DNA of 62,709 nucleotides from IMG/VR virus record IMGVR_UViG_3300042469_000158, positions 1 to 62,709 of that record, one strand, 5' to 3'. Below the pieces are notes generated by a model, which ran no database searches, had not been told where the DNA came from, and worked only from the letters and a program-made list of their open reading frames with translations. This stretch comes from a virus. Below, piece after piece: positions 57,379-62,709 of this stretch (the stretch's first letter is position 1; the number at the start of each line of letters is the position of its first letter). The translations under genes and the position numbers were made by a program.

Positions 57379-58455
57379 TTATTGTTTAGCGAACATGAAG
57401 TTGTTGGCAGATGCCCACAACGCGAACTCGGTGTTACGTGCGGCAACCAAACGCTTGGGGCACTTCTCTGACATAACGCTACGGGCAAACAAACCCTGCG
57501 CTTCTTTGGGGATGCGGTTCAAGAACTTCATCCATGCAACGATGTTGCTGTTCTCAATACGATGCACAGCCTTGGCTACCAACATACATGTAGCGGCGGC
57601 AGACGTAGGCACAGTCGCAGTCTCGGGTGACTTGATCAACTCATCCCACGGTGTAAGTTGTGAGTCCATCTTGTCCATCGTCAAGATGTTGTGCATAGCC
57701 GCTTCACCCACGGTACCAGCCAGTGCGTGACACATCACAGCATCACCCAAGATACGAGTGTGCTCATACACATAGGCGGCACGCTCCATAGAACGGTGTG
57801 TCACAACAGCACCACGCACAGTACGGGGATCACTGATGTAAACATTCTGCTCGGGCTTCTCGTAGTCCTCAAACGATGCAAACATCTCAGGGTACTCGGC
57901 CACGGTGCCGATGATGACAGGGTTGATGCCCATGGGAATCGCATAGTCCTCGATCCATGTCGGTGCGTCAGACTTCTTGACACGTACACGGGTCACCCTA
58001 TTGAGAGCATGTGGCGGCACGTTGTCACCTAGTCCCTCGACAGACAAGTTAGTTGTACCAAACACAACACCGTCTAGCACATTCACACCCAGTGACCGCT
58101 CGTTCATCAGACGCAAGCATGCGTTCATCACACCACCACGTGCCTTGCCGATCTCATCGAGCATCATCACAACCTTGCGGCCTTTGAAGTGGAACCCGAA
58201 CTCTTCGTTGGGTATGAATGAACATACTTCTACACCGTCAATGTCACGTATCTTGGGAATAAGGAAGTCACCAACATCTTTGGTAGTGATGTCCACGTAG
58301 CAAAAGAACGCGTCCTTGAATTGAGGGTAGGACTTGAGCATCTTGAGGATGGCAGACTTGCCGATGCCCATCTCGCCCTGCACTAGGACAGTTTGTTTGT
58401 CGCCCACGGCGGCGATAAGGTCAGCACATTGTTTGAGAGTGATTGAGTTGTACAT
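57379..58455 (-). CDS. MoxR-type AAA+ ATPase
   Basis: This 358-residue protein has Walker A GEMGIGKSAIL (residues 27-37), Walker B VVMMLDEIGKA (about 95-105), sensor 1 VVFGTTNLS and the arginine-finger region PPHALNRVTRVRV. The C-terminal lid contains DPRTVRGAVVTHRSMERAAYV. MoxR ATPases act as chaperones with VWA partners, one of which is encoded next. The leader carries palindrome copy 2. Start codon at 58455. Confidence 0.88.
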   Translation of the reverse strand: MYNSITLKQCADLIAAVGDKQTVLVQGEMGIGKSAILKMLKSYPQFKDAFFCYVDITTKDVGDFLIPKIRDIDGVEVCSFIPNEEFGFHFKGRKVVMMLDEIGKARGGVMNACLRLMNERSLGVNVLDGVVFGTTNLSVEGLGDNVPPHALNRVTRVRVKKSDAPTWIEDYAIPMGINPVIIGTVAEYPEMFASFEDYEKPEQNVYISDPRTVRGAVVTHRSMERAAYVYEHTRILGDAVMCHALAGTVGEAAMHNILTMDKMDSQLTPWDELIKSPETATVPTSAAATCMLVAKAVHRIENSNIVAWMKFLNRIPKEAQGLFARSVMSEKCPKRLVAARNTEFALWASANNFMFAKQ

Positions 58456-58490
58456 GATTTACTTTCAGTTGGTTAAGGGTTGGTTGTATT

Positions 58491-58505
58491 TTCCCACTGT
58501 GGGAA
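58491..58505. promoter_or_regulatory. TTCCCAC palindrome, copy 2
   Basis: TTCCCACTGTGGGAA lies directly after the stop codon of the DUF3150-like gene and 35 bases upstream of the MoxR start. It has the same spacing pattern as copy 1 with respect to gene ends. Confidence 0.9.
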
Positions 58506-59396
58506 TTAGATGTCGAACTTCGACAAGATTGAATCGACCTTGCGCTTGGTCTGTTCACGCAGTGAGTCGCTGTCACGTAGTGCGTCAGCATCTACACCAC
58601 GCATAGCATCTTCGAGTTGCTTGCGCATCTCATCCATACGTGAGTCGTTGGTGATGTTGAATGATTTCAACAGGCCACAAATCTCGATGGCATTCTCGAC
58701 AAGAGAGTCACGGAAAATCTTACGCTTGCCGTCCTCACTGTCTTCAAGTCGCTCTGACATGCGGGTCAGGCAGTCATGCAGTCGCTCCCATGCCTCGGTC
58801 ATTGCACCAGTAACACGTTGCTGTAAGACAGATTCATACTGAGCTTGCAGTTGCTTGAGTCCATCCTCACCGATGTCTACACGAAAGTCACCCGCTTGTG
58901 GCAGTGGGATCATGCTGTACCGGAACCCGAACTTGGCCTCGATGGTCTCACGTGTGGGGTAGTCCTCACGGTTGAACAGATCACCAAGTTGGAAAGCGGC
59001 GGCCGCTACCAGTGTGTCGTAGTCACTGAGAAAGTTGTTGACAGCAGAACTGAACTGGCCTTCGTAGTCAGTGAGCCGATCCTTGAACTCCATGAAGTAC
59101 GCCATGTTCAAGATGCGGTCACCGTTGTCACCCCATGGTTGCGTCACACTGTACATCCATCCACGTATGGCATTGGCGATCTTGGTGATCTCGGTCAGCT
59201 TGCTTGACCCCGCCAACAAGTTCTTGTGGTAGTTACCCGCACGAGTCTTCGTGCTGTTTTGTTGGTCTACCTCTTCACTGACCCGCTTGTCCAGTTTGCG
59301 GCCAGTCCATACAGACAAGGACAGGTTGACGATCAGTGCCGATGATGAGAGTTTGGACACACTGAAGTTGCCCAAGTCGATTGCAAAATTACTCAT
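58506..59396 (-). CDS. DUF3150-like protein
   Basis: In this 296-residue product segments LSSSALIVNLSLSVWTGRKLDKRVSEEVDQQN, DTLVAAAAFQLGDLFNREDYPTRETIEAKFGFRYSMIPLPQAGDFRVDI and a helical C-terminus agree with my memory of the DUF3150 family. That family is often encoded beside MoxR and VWA genes. The C-terminal half is helical (about residues 180-290) and ends KRKVDSILSKFDI. Possible partner or substrate adaptor of the MoxR-VWA pair. Confidence 0.8.
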   Translation of the reverse strand: MSNFAIDLGNFSVSKLSSSALIVNLSLSVWTGRKLDKRVSEEVDQQNSTKTRAGNYHKNLLAGSSKLTEITKIANAIRGWMYSVTQPWGDNGDRILNMAYFMEFKDRLTDYEGQFSSAVNNFLSDYDTLVAAAAFQLGDLFNREDYPTRETIEAKFGFRYSMIPLPQAGDFRVDIGEDGLKQLQAQYESVLQQRVTGAMTEAWERLHDCLTRMSERLEDSEDGKRKIFRDSLVENAIEICGLLKSFNITNDSRMDEMRKQLEDAMRGVDADALRDSDSLREQTKRKVDSILSKFDI

Positions 59397-59423
59397 GATG
59401 ATTACCTTTCAGTTGTTGATGTT

Positions 59424-59438
59424 TTCCCACAGTGGGAA
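59424..59438. promoter_or_regulatory. TTCCCAC palindrome, copy 3
   Basis: TTCCCACAGTGGGAA lies 27 bases upstream of the DUF3150-like start and about 37 bases downstream of the -10 box at 59476. It is therefore in the transcribed leader. Confidence 0.9.
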
Positions 59439-59475
59439 GTTACATCTGCTTACACATTTAACTAACACAGACTTA

Positions 59476-59504
59476 ACTATAACAGGTTGACAGGTGAGTG
59501 TCAA
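59476..59504 (-). promoter_or_regulatory. Sigma-70-type promoter of the DUF3150-MoxR-VWA genes
   Basis: TTGACA (59499-59504, minus strand) and TATAGT (59476-59481) are separated by exactly 17 bases, one mismatch from consensus overall. It reads into the DUF3150-like gene with a leader of about 70 bases that includes palindrome copy 3. Confidence 0.82.
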
Positions 59505-59515
59505 ATAGTGGCCGA

Positions 59516-59605
59516 TCAATCCGGTCTCCAGTACAAGAGATCAAGTAGCAGTACGATGACGCAGAGTAAGAACACTACCCGCTCAAACTTTTCTCCACGT
59601 GTCAT
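59516..59605 (-). CDS. 29-residue membrane peptide
   Basis: The ATG overlaps the stop of the upstream gene (ATGA). The product MTRGEKFERVVFLLCVIVLLLDLLYWRPD is a single hydrophobic helix with a charged N-terminus. The stop lies 12 bases before the next promoter's -35 box. The exact stop/start overlap supports it; function unknown. Confidence 0.6.
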   Translation of the reverse strand: MTRGEKFERVVFLLCVIVLLLDLLYWRPD

Positions 59606-59958
59606 AACTGCACCTCACGCCATGTCAACGGTGTGATCATGCCAACTACGCCATTGTTCTTGACCTTGATCATGTCGTCCACGTGTAGCATGGTCGTGGC
59701 AGTATGTGGGTGACTTTGCGTCCTGTGCTTGGATGTCGTCACGCTGTACTTACTGCCATTCTCAAACCACATGTCGGTCTTGACCTCGTAGATAAACAGT
59801 GGCCAGTGGCGGTCGTATGAATAGACCACGTAACGTGCATCGTTGGTGTCGGTGTTCTCGTCACGCAACCACTCAGACCAAATGTTGTTGGCCTTGAACT
59901 CTTTCAGGTTCTTGATGTAGTCGCGGGTTTCACGGTTACTTACTCTTGCTTTCGTCAT
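59602..59958 (-). CDS. First gene of the right-arm operon, hypothetical
   Basis: This 118-residue soluble alpha/beta protein includes TRDYIKNLKEFKANNIWSEWLRDENTDTNDARYVVYSYDRHWPLFIYEVKTDMWFENGSKYSVTTSKHRTQSHPHT. The KYSVTTSKHRTQSHP pattern suggests a conserved phage early protein. It is the first gene after the promoter at 60043-60071 and has AAAGGAATCATC before ATG. Function unknown. Confidence 0.72.
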   Translation of the reverse strand: MTKARVSNRETRDYIKNLKEFKANNIWSEWLRDENTDTNDARYVVYSYDRHWPLFIYEVKTDMWFENGSKYSVTTSKHRTQSHPHTATTMLHVDDMIKVKNNGVVGMITPLTWREVQL

Positions 59959-59983
59959 GATGATTCCTTTGGTTAATCGGGTT

Positions 59984-59998
59984 TTCCCACCGTGGGAA
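59984..59998. promoter_or_regulatory. TTCCCAC palindrome, copy 4
   Basis: TTCCCACCGTGGGAA (extended by one T/A pair to 59983-59999) lies 25 bases upstream of ATG 59958 and about 45 bases downstream of the -10 box at 60043. Confidence 0.9.
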
Positions 59999-60042
59999 AT
60001 TGCCCTACTTCGTTACAACATGTTTTCACGTGTTGAGCCTCT

Positions 60043-60071
60043 ACTTTAACACAAAGAGTCTCCGTTGTCAA
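60043..60071 (-). promoter_or_regulatory. Sigma-70-type promoter of the right arm
   Basis: TTGACA (60066-60071, minus strand) and TAAAGT (60043-60048) are 17 bases apart. It lies at the right edge of the early operon and would start transcription toward 59.9 kb. Confidence 0.72.
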
Positions 60072-60105
60072 GCTGTTACTATGTGTTGTGATGTGGTTAT
60101 GGGAA

Positions 60106-60149
60106 GCGTTTTATTCAATTAAGCAACAAAGTTCTGTGAGCACAGAATA
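60106..60149. repeat. 44-bp inverted repeat, left arm
   Basis: Its reverse complement matches 60389-60432 at 39 of 44 positions. The arm begins GCGTTTTATTCAATTAAGCA and includes a nested TTCTGTG/CACAGAA hairpin at 60131-60146. Three of the five mismatches lie in the loop of that nested hairpin. Confidence 0.85.
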
Positions 60150-60388
60150 AAGCAAAGCCAGTACTGGTGCGGGTTGCGGGGCGGTTTTGGGGTAATGTTC
60201 TAATATTCTGCTGTTTTGAGAGATAAGAGAGAAACATGAGAAAGAGCGTGAGAGATCACGTGAAAGAAAGAAAAAAAGGGAATTTGGTTAGTTTTTGAAA
60301 TTGTCTCTTCATATATATATTTTTAGAGAATAATAGAATAATAGGGGGAAAACCCACTGCAAGTGCTTGATTTGATTGAGGTTTATAT

Positions 60389-60432
60389 TATTCTGTTGCC
60401 ACAGAACTTTCTTGCATAATTGAATAAAACGC
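60389..60432. repeat. 44-bp inverted repeat, right arm
   Basis: The partner of 60106-60149, separated by 239 bases. It carries a nested TTCTGT/ACAGAA pair with a different 4-base loop (TGCC). Preserved stems with changed loop bases suggest selection on structure. Confidence 0.85.
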
Positions 60433-60461
60433 TATGCAGTACTGCCTTGTACCATCTTTAC

Positions 60462-60480
60462 TTTTCCCACAGTGGGAAAA
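60462..60480. promoter_or_regulatory. TTCCCAC palindrome, copy 5 (19 bp)
   Basis: A perfect 19-bp palindrome, TTTTCCCACAGTGGGAAAA, in the origin candidate block. A degenerate copy with one mismatch and a 2-base centre follows at 60483-60498 (TTCCAACCAGTGGGAA). Confidence 0.9.
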
Positions 60481-60521
60481 CGTTCCAACCAGTGGGAAGA
60501 GGCATAGCGCAGTATGCGTGA

Positions 60522-60550
60522 TTACGGCCCGCATCTAGGGAACAGTTATC
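60522..60550. repeat. 29-bp direct repeat, copy 1
   Basis: Matches 60676-60704 at 27 of 29 positions, starting TTACGGCCCGC and ending GGGAACAGTTATC. Each copy is followed within about 15 bases by a perfect palindrome. Confidence 0.85.
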
Positions 60551-60564
60551 GGTATAAGTTGTTA

Positions 60565-60587
60565 CTATTTCCCACTGTGGGAAATAG
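60565..60587. promoter_or_regulatory. TTCCCAC palindrome, copy 6 (23 bp)
   Basis: The longest copy: the core TTCCCACTGTGGGAA (60569-60583) extends on both sides by CTAT/ATAG to a perfect 23-bp palindrome. It lies 14 bases after direct repeat copy 1. Confidence 0.9.
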
Positions 60588-60675
60588 GATAGAAAACACA
60601 CAGCCAACAAGTTGTGGTGTGATTGAAAAATAAAACACGTGGCAACTTCTTTGTAGGATGATTAGATTGCGCGTC

Positions 60676-60704
60676 TTACGGCCCGCGTCGAGGGAACAGT
60701 TATC
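60676..60704. repeat. 29-bp direct repeat, copy 2
   Basis: Second copy of the repeat at 60522-60550, 154 bases away, with two substitutions. It is followed by the GCTCTTGCAC palindrome at 60708. Confidence 0.85.
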
Positions 60705-60707
60705 AAA

Positions 60708-60727
60708 GCTCTTGCACGTGCAAGAGC
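60708..60727. promoter_or_regulatory. 20-bp perfect palindrome
   Basis: GCTCTTGCACGTGCAAGAGC is self-complementary over all 20 bases with a CACGTG centre. It differs from the TTCCCAC family but takes the same place after a direct repeat copy, suggesting a second DNA-binding protein or a cruciform. Confidence 0.85.
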
Positions 60728-60768
60728 ATGAGGGTAATGGGAAAGTATTCATTGGGAAATTTTGGGCG

Positions 60769-60807
60769 AAAAAAACCCCCAACCTTTCGGTCAGGGGTTT
60801 TGGGGGT
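60769..60807 (-). terminator. Intrinsic terminator of the 60813 gene
   Basis: On the minus strand CCCCCAA...TTGGGGG, with an inner AACC/GGTT extension, is followed by TTTTTTT. It lies 6 bases after the stop codon of the 60813-61337 gene, so that gene is a separate transcription unit. Confidence 0.85.
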
Positions 60808-60812
60808 GAGAG

Positions 60813-61337
60813 TTATTTCAACTCTATGCCGGATGCTTCGAGGTAAGATTTCACACCTTCGATCAGGGTCTCGATTTCATCATTGTGGAATGATGCTTCT
60901 AGGTCATTGATAAACCCTTCGAATTCGGCATCACGAAAGGCCGTTGCCAGTTTATCGGCAAACTCTTTTTTGCCCTTTGCGCTACCCTTTGCACCGGCGG
61001 CGGCTTTGCGTCCACCGGCCTTTGTGCCGCCCCAGTCTTTGACTGGCTTACCGGTTTTCACGGCTTCCCTAAAAAGGCTCAAATAGTTTTGAGCCGTCTT
61101 TTTAGCCCAACCGCCGGTTGTCAGGGTGTCAACGAACGCCGTAGCACTGGAGCATCCGGTGCCGTCTTTGCTGTAGCGGCCAATGACAACCTTGTCTTTG
61201 TGCATTACCACAATGACCTTGTTAACGTTTTCACGTAAGGCACTGGCCTTGTCATCATGCTTTTTAGCTTCAATCAGATCAGAAGCGGCGGAAGCGGCCA
61301 TGGCCGTATAAGAGATTTTTGTCATATAGACTTTCAT
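60813..61337 (-). CDS. Hypothetical protein in its own transcription unit
   Basis: This 174-residue product has an N-terminal alpha/beta part with KVIVVMHKDKVVIGRYSKDG and WAKKTAQNYLSLFREAV (possible HTH-like helices). A Lys/Gly/Ala-rich linker (KAGGRKAAAGAKGSAKGKK) and an acidic helical C-terminus follow. A later ATG at 61325 has a better upstream AAAG than the one at 61337. It lies between the two repeat-rich blocks, so a regulator of them is conceivable. Confidence 0.72.
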   Translation of the reverse strand: MKVYMTKISYTAMAASAASDLIEAKKHDDKASALRENVNKVIVVMHKDKVVIGRYSKDGTGCSSATAFVDTLTTGGWAKKTAQNYLSLFREAVKTGKPVKDWGGTKAGGRKAAAGAKGSAKGKKEFADKLATAFRDAEFEGFINDLEASFHNDEIETLIEGVKSYLEASGIELK

Positions 61338-61455
61338 CAGTGCAAGTTAATAAGAGTATGTATCGAGTGCACCTTCTCGATCCATGAATGTATTACACCA
61401 CAAAACGCTATAGCTTGCACGGGATAGGTCTAAGTTTACAGGGCGGGGCATTGAT

Positions 61456-61472
61456 TTTCCCACTGTGGGAAA
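61456..61472. promoter_or_regulatory. TTCCCAC palindrome, copy 7
   Basis: TTTCCCACTGTGGGAAA, perfect over 17 bases, about 120 bases upstream of the 61337 start codon and 385 bases upstream of terS. It is the only copy between the two arms on the terS side. Confidence 0.9.
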
Positions 61473-61603
61473 TTGGGAGGGGGCACCCCCTAGATCAGGC
61501 CGGTCAGTCTGGGCCAGTGTATACACTGTGTTTTACTCAAAAGATCACAGCCGCCAATCTAAACCGTGCAAAGAAACGATACACTGGCCACCAAATTTTC
61601 AGT

Positions 61604-61622
61604 TACAACACCACAACATCTT
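61604..61622. repeat. 19-bp direct repeat, copy 1
   Basis: TACAACACCACAACATCTT occurs here and again at 61683-61701, 79 bases apart and identical. It lies in the terS upstream region and could be a binding site for an activator of late transcription or for terminase. Confidence 0.8.
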
Positions 61623-61682
61623 ATAGAGTGTCCGGCATTTACCGGTATAGTTTTCAAACCCGGGCCAAGTTACGCCCGTTAA

Positions 61683-61701
61683 TACAACACCACAACATCT
61701 T
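61683..61701. repeat. 19-bp direct repeat, copy 2
   Basis: Second exact copy of the 61604-61622 sequence. The 79-base spacing is between seven and eight helical turns, so the copies need not face the same side of the DNA. Confidence 0.8.
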
Positions 61702-61857
61702 GTAAGGTACCCCCTACGCATTTTTTACTCTGCATTTTTTAGTGTCCTTTTTAGAAACACCCCCCGTCATCTTTTTTAATTACAAACCCCACCCCCCTAT
61801 ATTATTTTTTCAAAAGCGTGTACACTCCGCACAAATTGGAGCCACAAACCGCTACCC

Positions 61858-62478
61858 ATGATTCTTGTTACACCAGAACTAGATGTCCCCCTGCCTTTCT
61901 CGCTAACTACCGAGGAGGCCAAAGACTTGCATGCACGAGCGCAAGCTGCATTCAACACCGTCGAGTTTTTGACGGCTAACGGGATGCAAGTACCCGCTAT
62001 CACTACCGCAGATAAGAAAGAAGCTCACGCTCAGTTCTTTGAGTCTCCAACTGCGGGCAAAGAACTTAATTCTGCTGCCGCCATTTTGCTCAAGTCCATG
62101 TTGGATGAGTACGATGTTGAGGTCGTGCGTAATGCGGCGCAGGTTAGAAACTATGTGAAGATGCGCCTGCTGATGCTGACAGGTTCTGACAAAGAGTCCA
62201 CCCAGTTAAAGGCGTTAGAACTTCTTGGTAAGATGAGTGATGTAGGTGCGTTTGTGGAACGCATGGAGATCAACGTTACGCACCGAACAACTGAAGAGTT
62301 GCAGGCTGAACTGGCAACCAAGCTGTCTTCTTATATGGATGGCATCATTGATGTAGAAGCCAAGCAACTGCAACCGACAGAAGAGAAGTATTTGAACGGC
62401 GCACCTGCGGTGCAGGTGATTGATCTGGATGAAGAACTTGGTATGACCGGCAAAGAGTTGGACGAGACCGATGACTGA
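61858..62478 (+). CDS. Probable terminase small subunit
   Basis: This 206-residue protein is encoded directly upstream of terL with an 8-base overlap. The N-terminal 90 residues are helical (TTEEAKDLHARAQAAFNTVEFLTANG). The middle NAAQVRNYVKMRLLMLTGSDKESTQLKALELLGKMSDVGAFVER resembles small-terminase oligomerisation regions. The C-terminus is acidic and ends in DETDD. It would recognise packaging sites near its own gene. The call rests mostly on gene order. Confidence 0.75.
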   Translation: MILVTPELDVPLPFSLTTEEAKDLHARAQAAFNTVEFLTANGMQVPAITTADKKEAHAQFFESPTAGKELNSAAAILLKSMLDEYDVEVVRNAAQVRNYVKMRLLMLTGSDKESTQLKALELLGKMSDVGAFVERMEINVTHRTTEELQAELATKLSSYMDGIIDVEAKQLQPTEEKYLNGAPAVQVIDLDEELGMTGKELDETDD

Positions 62479-62709
62479 AGTTGCCGAAAAGACGAAACTT
62501 GAATTGGTGCTGGAGAAACTCCAGACCCTGCCGTATGGCCAGCAGCAGATGCTGCTCAAAAAGTTCCCCAAAGACGAGCAAGAAGCCATCGCAGAAATTC
62601 TGGATGAGCTAAATACCCGCAAGTTGCGTACCCTAGCATCCGATGACTTCATGGTGTTCATCAGGGAGATGTGGCCTAACTTTATTCACGGTCGGCATCA
62701 CGAGAAAAT
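62471..62709 (+). CDS. terL: Terminase large subunit, N-terminal part
   Basis: The ATG at 62471 overlaps the terS stop. The first 51 codons (starting MTEVAEKTKLELVLEKL) lead in frame into the sequence that recurs at position 47. This segment supplies the true N-terminus of the protein at 8-1453. It is cut only by the end of the window. Confidence 0.92.
   Translation, partial: MTEVAEKTKLELVLEKLQTLPYGQQQMLLKKFPKDEQEAIAEILDELNTRKLRTLASDDFMVFIREMWPNFIHGRHHEK
62584..62709. repeat. Right copy of the 126-bp terminal overlap
   Basis: Identical to 7-132. The base before it (62583) differs from base 6, which marks the end of the overlap. Removing one copy and bases 1-6 gives a 62,577-bp circle. Confidence 0.95.

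Larger units (their letters stand above)
60072..60768. other. Non-coding repeat-rich block, origin candidate
   Basis: No plausible gene is seen in about 700 bases. The block contains the 44-bp inverted repeats (60106-60149 and 60389-60432), a G-rich run (60171-60192) and an AT-rich core with ATATATAT and repeated AATAATAG (60309-60344). It also has two perfect and one degenerate TTCCCAC palindromes, a 29-bp direct repeat and a 20-bp palindrome. It lies between divergent arms, typical of an origin or central control region. Function is inferred. Confidence 0.6.
61338..61857. other. Divergent intergenic region upstream of terS
   Basis: Non-coding, 520 bases. It contains TTCCCAC palindrome copy 7 (61456-61472) and a 14-bp palindrome CAGTGTATACACTG (61515-61528). 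An 11-bp inverted pair GGCCAGTGTAT/ATACACTGGCC (61512-61522 and 61579-61589) and a 19-bp direct repeat (61604, 61683) are also present. Near the + gene there is a T-rich stretch and TATATTAT (61798-61805) that could be a -10, but no good -35 is seen. Confidence 0.6.

Noticed and set aside
60026-60262. Additional parS-like sites centred on CACGTG near 60.03 and 60.26 kb
   Set aside because: They match the 16-bp consensus only partially (about 9-11 positions), and CACGTG cores are fairly common across the right arm.
60658-60910. Short open frames in the repeat-rich block
   Set aside because: They run through palindromes, a terminator and the opposite gene, and have no ribosome-binding site.
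57364-61472. CRISPR array
   Set aside because: The palindromes are irregularly spaced by genes and lack uniform spacers and cas genes.
61388-61705. 105-codon plus-strand frame upstream of terS
   Set aside because: It covers the palindromes and direct repeats, has no ribosome-binding site and looks like random text.

Overview
The window is an essentially complete genome of a tailed double-stranded DNA phage, most likely a podovirus. Bases 7-132 recur exactly at 62584-62709, and the terminase large-subunit frame reads through that join. The sequence is therefore a circular or circularly permuted molecule of about 62,577 bp, opened inside terL. No integrase, repressor, tRNA or CRISPR array was seen. 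A Gram-negative host is inferred from the LPS-type heptose genes. The short-tail assignment rests on a P22 gp10-like tail hub, gp4/gp6-like adaptors, several large internal virion proteins ending in a 1976-residue protein, and the absence of a tape measure, sheath or long tail tube.

Left arm, + strand, 61.86 kb through the join to 40.8 kb. The order is terS, terL, portal, a GroES-like co-chaperonin, a scaffold-like protein, a head protein and the major capsid protein, ending at an intrinsic terminator (7.82 kb). Next come small structural proteins, including two paralogous pairs, and a run of very basic small proteins (9.7-11.35 kb). Head-tail adaptors, tail-fibre-like proteins and a seven-bladed RCC1-type propeller protein follow. 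From 18.4 to 23.9 kb lies an accessory sugar and sulfate cassette: a sulfotransferase-TPR-GT9 fusion, an APS-kinase-like/nucleotidyltransferase fusion, the heptose adenylyltransferase, a cupin, a HAD-like phosphatase, the heptose kinase and the ADP-heptose epimerase HldD. Lysis genes (23.8-25.35 kb), the tail hub and the internal virion proteins complete the arm.

Right arm, - strand, 61.3 kb down to 40.9 kb, convergent with the left arm at a terminator at 40.82 kb. The early genes closest to the divergence point form a set in which four consecutive genes each carry the same palindrome (TTCCCACNGTGGGAA) in the leader. Three of them encode a DUF3150-like protein, a MoxR-type AAA+ ATPase and a VWA protein with a HExxH motif. 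After a run of tiny genes joined by ATGA overlaps come a VRR-NUC nuclease, a winged-helix protein, family A DNA polymerase with proofreading domain, a sigma region-4 protein, a Cas4/RecB-like nuclease, an HNH-like protein, a SNF2 helicase, an excisionase-like HTH protein, an SSB-like protein and an AEP primase-helicase.

The non-coding 60.0-60.8 kb block has 44-bp inverted repeats, an AT-rich core, three more copies of the palindrome family and direct repeats. It is the best candidate for a replication origin or control centre. An exact 16-bp bacterial parS sequence lies inside the RecB-like nuclease gene although no ParA or ParB gene was seen. The strongest candidates for an undescribed system are the ADP-heptose/sulfation cassette, the palindrome-linked MoxR-VWA-DUF3150 block, and the parS site.
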